Below, piece by piece: positions 37,101 through 49,100 of a stretch of DNA of 64,000 nucleotides. Source of the DNA: Heterodera schachtii (lineage: Eukaryota > Nematoda > Chromadorea > Rhabditida > Heteroderidae); assembly GCA_023374025.1 (NCBI GenBank), contig SIJG01000014.1:1969077-2033076 (forward strand). The letters run 5' to 3'. Each line of letters begins with the position of its first letter. The first letter of the stretch is position 1. The position numbers and the translations under genes are program-made. Below the pieces are notes generated by a model. It was not told where the DNA came from and did not search any database. It saw nothing but the letters and a program-made list of their open reading frames with translations.

Positions 37101-40100
37101 ATGAAGTTTTCATTTACTAATTTATTGTATATTTTTATTTTAAACATATGTTTTTATATCGAAAATTCAAATGCAACTTTTGAAATTCGAGAGTTCGCCT
37201 GTTCCATAGGAAAAATAGCAGGAATTCACAAAATGGAAGGTATTTTAAATAAATTTGAGCGGTCAACTCCGTCCCGCTAAATAAAATTTTTAATTTTAAT
37301 TTTTCAATTTAATATACATATAGTATAAATATGAAAATACCTTTTTGTTTTCCATAATTTTTTAAATGAGTATAAGAGAGTAATGGTTATAAAGTTTCAA
37401 TAAACCTGAAGTCAAAATTTTTATCCATAAAATTTTTGAAAAGTAATTATTTTTTTCATTTTCAAATTTAATAGATTATACAAAGGGTTTCAAATTCGAA
37501 AAAGAAAATTAGTTCATTGCATCAGAAAAAGTTAAGAAGCATTAAATATGCAATACTTTTTGCCATGGTATTATAGTCGTTTAATAATTTTAATTCATTT
37601 AAATTGAAATTGAGCTAAACTAATTCTTATATTCGAATTCTTTTTTAACTTTTTAATTCCAAAAAAAATTCATTCATTTTCAAAAATTTATGGGTAAAAA
37701 ATTTTGACTTAAGACATTGAAATTTTGGTGATCAAAACTTTTTATAATTTTGTAAAAAAAAAATCTAATATTCTGTTAGACAACACTTAAAGCTATTGAA
37801 TGATACCATAAATATTAATTTGGTTTAAACTGAGCCAAGTTATGTGTTACATATTTTTTCTACCCCTTGGCTTGTTTAAGAAATGACCCTGGACCTTTCT
37901 GACAATCTCCCAATGAATCGATTTGAGCCGAAATTTTTCTGTAACCTTATCATATTTGAAATATTAAAACTCACAATTAGCAAGAGAAAACGCAAAAACA
38001 TTGAATAGAATAGCTTTATGAGCATTTTCTTCAAAAAAAACAAAATAATTTAAAAATAAAGCGAATTATAAACACCTAAAAATATTTATCTTCGATTCTT
38101 GGCACTTAAATCTGTTTATCAAAAAATACATAATATCAAATTTTCTTTATTCATATTCATTTTTGAGCAATTTGGTGATTCTTTTTAATTGAAATATTTG
38201 TTCGGTTTATTTAACAAACTTGGCTTCAATAAGTCCGCTTGTAAAAACTTGAAAATTTAAATTAATATATTTTAAAGTGACAATTTAGAGAAAGAAGATT
38301 CAATTATCACTGATTACAAAAAGTATCTGAGCAAACCAATAAGACAGGGAATGGTCGTCCATGTCGAGAAACCTTTATTTTATGCCGAAGATGACAGCCA
38401 TAAAATTTTTGAAATTCAAGCAGTGAATTGGCACTTTCAAGCATTGGCTATGGAAATTGTGGAAGAAGCACTTCCAAATTTAAACATTGCGAAATTGGAT
38501 GAAGAACACAAAAAAATTGTAGCCAAAAATGGCAAAATGAAAGGCATAGACGGCACGAAAAAGGCACTGTGTTATCATTACAATTTTGTGGAAGAAATTG
38601 TTGCGAATGGATACAAATTGGCGAAGGACAAAACTATGTGGAAAGATTTTGTGGAGAAAAAACGCATTGGACAATTGGTCAAGGCAAGTCATTTAAAAGC
38701 TTAAGACAAATTCCATAATTACTAAAAGATACATAAATGATAGCTTAATTAATAATTTTTTTATTATTATTTGTTCTTCATTTTACTTGTTAGGTCAATT
38801 CTTTTGATGCTTTTGAAGTACCGACAATAAAATGGTTGGACATAGTTTGTAATTCAAAGGACGAATGCGAAAAAATTGTTGAAGAATTGAGCAGTTCTGA
38901 GCAAAAATTAAGCATAATCCATGCCGAAAATTTGGCAAGGGCCATCCGAAAATCGGAACAATTTCGGCACTTTCTATGCAGCAAAGACACGGATGATTTG
39001 CAGATAATTGTAAAGCCAAGAATTGAAAAATTGGTGGGCACTTTGGAATTGATGCGACTTGAGGACCAATTCCCGGAACACTTGCGAATTGGTATATTAA
39101 TAAATAATAATTTCAATAAATTTCTTTTAAACTAAAAGTTAATAATTTAAAATGAAACTTTTAAAATCGAATGCCTTGGGATTGATATTGATAATTAAAA
39201 TATGAATGTAAAAATCTATTCCAAAATTGAATTCACTCTTTTCATGTAAGATCTGATGGGCCAGTCGACCATTTTGGAATGCCTCCGGCACATTCTCTCA
39301 TTAAATTTTCATAAGCGCAAATCGGTGTTTTTGCGTACCACAACGGCGCAGATGATCGGAGTTTTGCACGAAAAAGAAAAACAATTCAAAAAACAACTGT
39401 CAAAAAGGGATGCAAATTTACAAAAAACATTTGAACAAAAAGTGGCAGCGATTTTAGCGGACGCATTTAGCGATTTGCACTCATCAAAAACAATTTGTGT
39501 AATGATCAAATTTGTGCAATTTGTACAGCAGAGCAAAAAAGAGAAATTGGAGACGGAGTTGAAGCGATGGAAGGCAAAAAAGTGTGAGGAGGAGGAGCAG
39601 CAGCACAAAACATTGGACGATTATCTGATGAAAGAACTTGGCAAGGCGTACAGAGACGCCATTTTGGCACTGCTCCAGGGCCAGCAGGGGGCCAAAGAGC
39701 GCAAAAGGGCCGACAAAATGGGCGAAATTATGAGAGGAAGGGGAGCCAAAACGATGCTACTTCAAATCATTGGGCCAAAACTGTTCAATGAGTTGGAGGA
39801 AAAAAGCGGACATTTGTTGGAGGGAATAATTCCTTCAAATTGTAAGTAAAATCAATCAGTAAATGGGCAGGGTAAATAGGTATTTCCGTAAAGAGAGCAA
39901 ATCAATTTTCAACTATCAAAAAGTCGAATTTTATAATTCTCATTGATAGCGAGTTTTTTAAGGTGTTTCTGTTTGATGAGAAGGCTAATTCAAAAAAGGA
40001 TTTATTAAGCGATTTCTGTTACTTAAAAAAGAGTTTCCATTAAAACATTAAGATGGCATCTAATTTTATCTAATTATGTAATTGCTCATTTAGCTTTTTT

Positions 40101-43100
40101 AAATGAGGAAATTCTGTGGGAACATTACGAGACGACACTTTTGGAAAAGTCGGCCTTGGGACTGGGAAGCAAAATGCAGGCCGATGTAATTACTTTTTGT
40201 CGTTGGCTTCACCGACAATTGGTTAGTGAACGAAACATGCAAATTCTGTGGGATCGAATGAACAAATTGTTCGATTTGGAACACGACGCACTGTTTGTCG
40301 GCTTGGAGGAGCAAAATTGGGACGCGATGGAAACAATTTTAAAATTGGGCAGAATTTTCACGGAGACGAAACAATTTATGGACGACGAAATATTGGGCAA
40401 AAAATTAGTACAAAGTTCAAATTATGAACAGGAAATGTTGAAGAGCAAATGGGAAAAAGCAATTAGCCAAAAAGGCGACGAAAAAAAGCGGGGAAAAGGC
40501 GACGAAAATGGAGAGATGGAACAAATTTTTGAACAAAATTCACCAAGCGGAAATCTTTGGACTGATGGGACGTCATGAGCACATAATGGACAAATTCAGA
40601 GAATGTTCGTTTCAAAACTGAATGAAAGAATTAGAGAACGGACGGGACCGGGATTCCGTGGGATTAAATTCGGGATCCGACCTCGGGATCCATCCCGAAT
40701 CTTTTTAAAAATTCATCTGGAATGATCGGGATCGCGATTTCATCGGGATCTCAGAGTCGGGATCCCTCCCGACCCAAGTTGTCCGGTCTCTAGAAAGTTT
40801 TTTCGTTTTACAGCGCTTTCCACAAAATAAAGCCCTGCCGGGCTAAAAAGCAGAAGATATCACAATTAATTTTTGCAGAAACAAATAATAATTGTCTTAA
40901 TAATTCCTTTCTTTTAGTTTACACAGAAGAAATCTTTTCGAGATTTTCGCTTTTCGTAAAGATTTCTGAATTTATCAACGAATGGGAAACACTTTATGGA
41001 ATGGATGAACATAAAAAGAATGCAAAAAGAAATAAAACTGGGAAAATTGGAAAAACGGAAAAAAGCGAATCGGAAATGGAAATTGAGGAGGAAAAAATCG
41101 CAAAATCAAACAATTCAAAGGGACGACAAAAGGAAAAAGTAATGAGAAATATAGTACAATAGAAAAATTTTAATATAAAATTATTAAAGTACATAAATAT
41201 GTAAAAATAATAAATATTTATTTAAGAATCAAAATTTTGGCTGCCCCGACAGAAAAACACCAAGCGAATTGTCTCCCTTTAATGAAGAAAATTTCATTCT
41301 GAAAGGTACGAACGTTTTTGCAATTTAGATAACATATATATTTTTTAATTTTCATTAATTTGTCATTTAACTCCAGCAGATCAAAGTTTGGCGTCGGATT
41401 TCATTGAATTTTTCCAAGTGAAAAAAGACAAAGTCAAAATTATTATGAACAAAATTGGACAATGTTTTTCCATTGAATTGAGCACAATTTTATGGGCTTT
41501 AACCAATTTTCTACAGCAAATGGAAAAGGAAATGGAAAAAGGGTTCACAACTAAAAGCAAAAGTGTCCAAATTTGCGTGGCGTACCATCTGATAGAATAC
41601 ACAGTAAAAAGTGAGGCCAAAGCATTGGACCAATGGCGGCAATCTTTGCTCTACGAAGAATTCATAGACGAGGCATTTAAAATATTGAAAAATATAATTG
41701 TTTAAGATGGGAATTGACAACTAGGCTGGGAATTTAAGTCATGAGCTTGTCACGAAGTTTGAAAATGCTGATTTTCTTCTTCAATTTATAGTTGTTAAAT
41801 GACTCTGAATTCCGAGGCCTAAAAATTTTTACCGGAATTGGGCAAATAATTCCGTGCCATCCCTAATTTTTTGTAAGAAAATCTGCTTTTTAAAGTGCAG
41901 TTTCAGAATTTTACCAAAAATACATTAATAAATGGGTAACTCGGATGGAATTAAACCCTCGCTAAAGTACTGGCTCAGATATTATGGCAAAATCTAAGCA
42001 ACACTTTGTTTCATCACTTCACAGAACGATCAAATCTTTTTGATGGATCGGATTGATCTTTCGCAATGGCTGCAGCAAAAGTGTGCTTCCGATGCGGCTT
42101 CTGTTCATGTTGTGTCCCGACTGTGCTCAAACCGTGCAAAAGTGGCCGAGTTCACCGCTTACGCATTTCGCGAGTCGCTGAAAATGTCGCGGCAATTGCG
42201 GGGCCATTTTTGCAATTTGAAAATGCCAACGGAGGAAAAGGGACGTTTTGAAATTAATGAGTCGAAGCAAATTGAATTCATCGGAGGAATGAGCGAAATT
42301 GAAATCGCAAAAAACAAATTGCTCATTTTGGTCGGTCGCCTCCATTTCATTCGCTTCGAAGAAGAGTTTCCCGAAGTGTTGAGAATAGGTTGTTGCTTAT
42401 TTTTTCATAATTATTTTCAATAAAAATTATTTAATTTTAGTGCATTTGTTTCGGGTTATTTCGAAACCCTTGAAAAGGCGGGAATCGCCACCCGATTCCC
42501 GCCCTGAATATTCTGAAAGCAATTTAAGTTTTAGTTTAAAATGTTTCTGATTTAAACTTTCTCCCAACCCTGGAAAGCTTTTCGATCATCCAATTTTTTC
42601 TTGAAATGCTAAATTGAACAAAAATTATTGGGAATTTTTTATAAAAAATTTAAAACATTAAATTTCTTTTATTTAGAAGGATAAGAGTTGCAAATTTTAG
42701 CGTTCGGGAGAAAATTAGCAGTTATAAAATTTGGAATTTTAAGCTTACTGTTGTTAGCACACGTTTAGTAAAATATTTTGGCATTTTTGGGTTTTTTTTT
42801 TGCAATAAAATCCGTTCCTATTAATCACTCAGATGCAATGCTGAGTATTACTCAGCCCATTCTCTACACGTATTTGTTCCCGCTTAACTCGCATACAGAA
42901 ACGGCAAAAGCGGCGGAAAGTCGAATTGGCATTCCCTTTATAATTCGCCACATTAATTCTTATTTGGCGGCAAAAAACAAAGAGCCATCAGCCGATGCCA
43001 AAGTGAACAAAGCATTTGCCAGAAAAGCGCAGGAAATTTTCACAGAATCGTACAAAGGGTTGGCGAAACTCGGCACTTTTTTCGGCGGCGATGGCATGGG

Positions 43101-46100
43101 AAGGACTGTGTGCATTTTGATGGCATTCAAACGGCTAATTGAGGGCATTTTGCCATTGTGTATGGCGGACAAAAATTGCAGCAATTTGGAACAGCTCAAA
43201 AAGTGGAGTGCCAACAAAAATTGCGCAACGGACGAATGGAAAATGAATGCATTTAATGTAAAAAAAAAAGAAAAGTGACACGAAAAACTGAAAAAATATT
43301 AAAAAATAATTATTTATACAAAGAATTTTTAGTAAAAATTGAGGCAACTAAGCCAATATTTTGCTTTGATGTAAATTGCATAATTAAAAAATAATTAAAT
43401 GTTAGATAATATTTATTCTTAGGAACAAAGAAACTTTATGGCATCTATTCACTTGGAAATGTTGAGGCTATACATCGGAGAACAAAGTGAATTTGCTGAA
43501 TTTATAAGAAAAACGCCTGGCGCAAAAATTCGGATGCGCAAATTGTTAGTCAAAGAGGCGAATTATGAAGAGTTGATGGAAAGTTTCTCAGCGACTGTGC
43601 AAAACGACGAAGGTGCGGGTGATTTGCACATTATGCATAATTTGGGTTGTACGTAGAGTTTTCACTTGGCTGGATCCATATGCCTGGGTTTTTCCTGCGT
43701 CCTGGTTCAGGTCCAGGCCATTTTCCGACAACCTGGATTTCCTGGATCTCTCTGTACAGGAAACTCAGGTCCAGGTCAAATATGAAACAAGTCCAGGTCA
43801 AGATTAGGCAAGAAGAAGCTGGATTTCCTGGATAATTTTAGAATCGTATTCAAGTGACCAATTTTTTACTTAAGTTATCAAAAATAGTTAATAGATTTAA
43901 AAACTTAAAAGTCCCTTAAATATATTTCTAAGCAATTAATTAATAAGCACTTGATAAAAATCACTTTTATTGATTAAATCATAGATTTATATTATGGTGT
44001 CATATGGCAAACCTGATTTATTATCCTAGACGAACGACCAAAAAGCCAAGAAACCCGATCTTTAGCTCAAAATCATAAATTTAAATTAGAAAGCCCGATT
44101 TTTAAAATTGCGGGATTAATCTTGCTAATCCATTCCTGTAACAGATTTTAAAACCCCGCAACAGAAAATGCAATTTGAATTTACCGGTCTCTAAATCACC
44201 ACCAGTTTTTATCTACAAGTGGGAGCTTAAAATTTTGTTGACCAGAAAATTTAGACATTTTTTCACGCCCAATTGAGTATAATAAAATAATTTTTTTTTT
44301 AGTTTTCACTGACAATTGGCTGGTGAATTCTTATTTGGAATTTCTAAATAATTTTGAAGCATGTAATGCTGAAATGAAATTGGTCCACACTTTGGCACTG
44401 TCCTATGCCGTATGGGTGCGATGGATGGACGCGGAAACGGCACCTGAGAATCCCCGCCTTTCGATCGGAATGAGAGAAATTTACGAGCAAATTTGGACCA
44501 ATAAACGGTCATACTATCAGCAAAAAGTGTATGATGCACTTTTTGACGAACCAATGGAAGTTTTGTTTTTCGAATTGGTCGAAATTGGCGAAGTGTTCGA
44601 TAAACTACGAAATTTTGTGGAAACGAAGAGAAATGAGAAAAATTGGGACCAATTGGGCATAACCAAAGTAAGCCGAGGCCGAAATGGGCAATTATTAAGC
44701 GAACGAAAAAAGGGAAAAGGGGGCAATGGGAAATTATTGAAAGAATGGGACGAAATTGTCGAGAATATTAATCTGAGAATGAAGAAAGACGGCATAATGG
44801 AGAAGCCATTTGAGAAGGAGCAAATCCAATTGACTGAATGGATTCAAAATTTGCACTTTATCGCACTGAACGCACTGATCGGACAGCAAAAGTCAATGAG
44901 GGACAAACTGAGAAACGGTACGACGCATCTGTGGGGAGTAATTCATAAAGTTCCGAAATTTTGGCCAAAATTTTGAAAGTTGGAATTCCGTGGCTCAAAA
45001 AAAAGTTGGGACCTGCCGCAATTCAACTCGAGAAAGACAAAATAAGAAAAAATTTAATTCTCAAAAATAAGTGCCACAATAGGCTCTATTTTATCATTTT
45101 TCAAAAATTCCATTGGTTTAGACTATGATAAATATGATAAATAATTCGCCTAATTTGAAAAGACCAGCAGCAGGTGTCTGCTGATGATTTACCAAAGCTG
45201 GCTTTTTGCCAGCTTGGGTCCCGCTTGGATATTTTTAATATAAAAAATTTTGTGTCAGTACAAAAAACTTGCCATAAGACCTTATTTTGAGTGAGACTGA
45301 AAAAAATGTCAGTTAAAATTAAGAAAAAATTCAATAAATTACATTCTGAAGAAGAATAAAAAGTAAGAAAATAATTCGAATAACATTTGATAATAATTAT
45401 ACCTTTTAATTATATTTATGGTATCAGAGCTGAAATTCCGGCAAAAAATTGTTGAAAAATGGCTAACCCAATTCATGGAATGGTCAGTGGCTGAGAAAGT
45501 TATAAGTCAACTCAAATTAAATGAGGAACAATTTACGATAATGAGAGAAAATGAAAAGAAAATGCAAAAAGAGGCGGAAATTTTGGAAGAAAAGGAAAGA
45601 AAAATTGAAGAAGAAAAACGAAAAAAGGAATTGGAAGAATGGGACGAAAAGGAGAAAAAAGGCAAAAAAATAAACGAAAAAGCGAAAAAAGAAAAGCAAA
45701 AGCAAAATACGAAAATTGGTAACCAAAAGAAGCAAAAAGAGGCCGAAGAAAAGAAAAGTGACGGGAAAAGTGAAAAAATTATGGAAGATTCGACAAAATT
45801 GAAGCAATCTTCTTCTTCTAATTCGACGAATTCAACCGACGAAAAAAACAATGGCAAAAGCGAAAAGAAAAAGACGAGAATCACGAGCAATTCCATCGGA
45901 AATGGGCAAAACGTAGCGGAAAGAAAATATAATGAGCAAAAAAATGGAATAGAAATGGAAAAGATCGAAAAGAAAAAACCGAGACTCTCGAGCAATTCCA
46001 TCGGAAATGGGCAAAACGAAGCGGAAACAGAAAAGAACGAGCAAAAAGATGAGGGAATAGAATTAGAAAAAGCTATGGAAAATGTGGAAATACTAGGTAA

Positions 46101-49100
46101 AAATCAGTGAATTTTAAAAATTGCTAAAAAGTTGCATAAAAAATAAAAAATTCAAAAAATAATTTAGAATTTACAAGAGAAGATTATTTAATGGGAAAAT
46201 ATGAAGAATTTTTGGAGAAATCAAATGAAAAGAGCGGATTAATTCTCGACATTGGCATTTATTTAAATGAAATAGTGAAAAGATTTGAATTCATTGAGCA
46301 AATAATGCAAATGAAGGCAATTAGTGAATTTGAAAAGCATGAAATTGAAACTATTTATAGTGGACAAAAACAAAGGGACGAAACAAAGCGAAAATGGAAA
46401 GAATTTTTACAAAATTATGCTGCCAAAGCAAAAAATGGCAATTTAAAAGACGAAACTTTGAAAGAATTTTTGTACTTTTTGTTAAAAGAAATTTATAATG
46501 GCCGAAATTTGGGGCAAATTGGACGACGAAAGACGGACCAATTTGCTGACAATATTATGCGGGAAGGAGGATGTCAGTTTGAAAAAGACAAAACATTCAT
46601 TGGAGAGTCAATTCGCGGTGAATTTGGAAAAGTGGCGCAAAATGTTGGAGCAAAAACGAATTGGTAAATTAATTAATTAATGGGGTATTTAATTTTATTA
46701 AAAATTAATTAATGTGATAAATGAAAAAGTCAAAATAAAAAGAATAAAAACTAAAAAACAAGAGCCTGATTGGTTGTTATTGTTTAGATAAAATTTCAAT
46801 AATTCAACACAGAAAATATATGTTAAAAAGCCAATTCATCAGCGAAGAAAAAGTGATAGAACAAAACGATGAGACAAATTCATTAATTTTGTCAGAAATT
46901 AATCAGCAAATATTTTTTGATGAAATTGATGATAAAAATCACTTAAAAGAGGCAATTAGGTGGTTTATAATTTAATAATGTTTAAAATATTTCAGTTGGA
47001 TAAAATTCTGCTCGAAAATGAATATGAGCACACAGAGAAACCAAACGAAGCATTGGCTGCGCTAAAATCAATTGTTTCCAAATGGGTCATTCTAATATTG
47101 TTAATTATTAATCGCATCGACTTTTAGTCTCGGGGTGAGGCCGTACTTTTGGAGATCGGCTCGTTTATGCTCGGCGCAAATACTGCCAATTCGGACGTCG
47201 ACGTCATTTTCATAGTGCCCGAAAAGGCGACAAAAAAAGAGGAAATTAGCAAATTTTTTGGCACGACAAAATGCGATTTGGCACAGCGACGAATGTGCGC
47301 CGATGGGTCATTTTATTGTCATTTATGTCAGGTGGATTACGATTTTGCTTGTTTTTCACCTGATTCCTTAAATTTGTTTATTTTTCAGAATGAAAAAGTG
47401 GGGTCTTTGAAGAAAATGCCATTTGCCTATGTGCCGTTGGTTGGCTTGGAATTCGATGGCATTCAATTCGATGTTTTATTCGTTTCCATTCCGACCAGTG
47501 AATCTCTTCCCAAGAATGGGCCGTTGAGCCGAAACGAAGTGATGGCACTGATCAGAAAATTGGCTGGGCAAAAGGAAGCGGACGAAAAAATGATCAAATC
47601 ATTGGCAGGTAAAGTGTTTTTATACTTTTCAATTTTGTCTTTGTTTTGCATTTCCCTGAGATTTTTTTAAGAAAAAGCATTGGTAAATAAATCTTCAATA
47701 AAAAATAACATGGAAACAATCCATTAATTAATTGATGATCAGAAATATCAAAAAATGATTTTCATACGAAAATTTGTCTATTTAAAAGTTCATTCTGTTT
47801 TAATTCTTCGGCTTTAAGCATTCATTTCAAATGAGAAAATAATGGCGTTATTGGGAAGAAAAAACATGCAAAAATTCAGAAAATTTCTTACAATTTTAAA
47901 GTTTTGGTCAAAAGGTAGGTATATTTTTTGCAGATTAAACCGATTTTATAACACATTTAGCTAATTTTATTTATGAACCAAAACTTGGATTTTTTAACGG
48001 GATTTCGTTGGCAACAATGGCCACCAAAGTGATGTTGCTTTATCCGAATGCTTCCATTCCCTTTTTGTTGGACAAATTCTTTCTTACTTTCGCATTATGG
48101 TATACATAAATTTAATTAATTAACGGATCTTAATAATCGGCTTAAATGCACTAATTACCTGCCCTCCCCCCCCCCCCCCCAAAGGGATTGGCCACTTCCT
48201 TTACGTTTGGAAGAGTATGTTCCGGACGAACTCCAAACCTTTTCATGGACTCCAAAAGATGAGGAGCAAAAAAGGAATTCACCGCTGTTGATGCCAATCA
48301 TAACGCCAGGCAAAAAGGGACAAATAAATTTGGATAATTAAAAATTAATTTGTTAATTTTAGCAAATAAAAATTAAATTTGTTAGTTTATTAAAGTAAAA
48401 ATATTTTAAGGATGTTTGGAACAGAATGCGATGTTCAACATGAACAGCTCAACATTTAAAATAGTGCAAAAATCAATGAGAGAAAGTCATTTCGTTAATA
48501 ATTTTATACCTTAGAAAACAACACTTCCCCTTTTTAGGCCTAATTAAAGTACGAAAGATTCAAAATTCAAATCCCTCCAAAAATTGGGGCCAATTATTTC
48601 CGACTGCTAACTTTACAGAGAAGGTAATTTGGGAATGAATTAAAGAATAAAGTAACTTTTTAGTTAATTAATTCTTAGTAATTAATTAATTAACTCACTA
48701 ATTAATTAAGTACGACCACTTCTTCGCTGTGTGTTGCATTGTCGCCAATCCCATTCATTTGGAACAATTTTGTGACTTTATTGACAGACGAATTCGACTG
48801 CAATTGTTGCATTTTGACCAATTGACGGATGAAGTCAGCTTCAGTCACATAAAGACAGAAGGCGGGTCAAAATTTGAGTGCCCAAATTCAATTTTAATGC
48901 CATCTTTAGCTAAGAATCGGTAATTAATTTAAAATATATTTTAATTAAATGATAAAAGTATTATGCAATTTGCATAAAAGTAAGACACCCGCCGTTAGGC
49001 CTTTTGGTGTCACTAATATTTTAGAGAACTTTGCGAAATGAAAATTTTAATATACATATGTAGAAAATTTTACCTAAATTTCATTGATGACCTAGCTAAT

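Larger units (their letters stand above)
41380..46094 (+). other. PAP-C N-terminal module, copy 2
   Basis: Begins with VQICVAYHLIEYTVKSEA, which parallels IAIYTMIYMLHQKTEQNK of PAP-A exon 2. It continues PEVLRIDAM across a phase-1 intron, RTVCILMAFKRLIEG, YEQIWTNKRSYYQQKV, and LTEWIQNLHFIALNAL with QQKSMRDKLRN, and closes with a long Lys/Glu/Ser-rich coiled coil (45.43-46.09 kb). PAP-A and PAP-B have one such module only. Confidence 0.6.

Noticed and set aside
45507..46001. Long minus-strand ORF of Phe/Ser/Leu
   Set aside because: It is the reverse-complement shadow of the Lys/Glu-rich exon of PAP-C.
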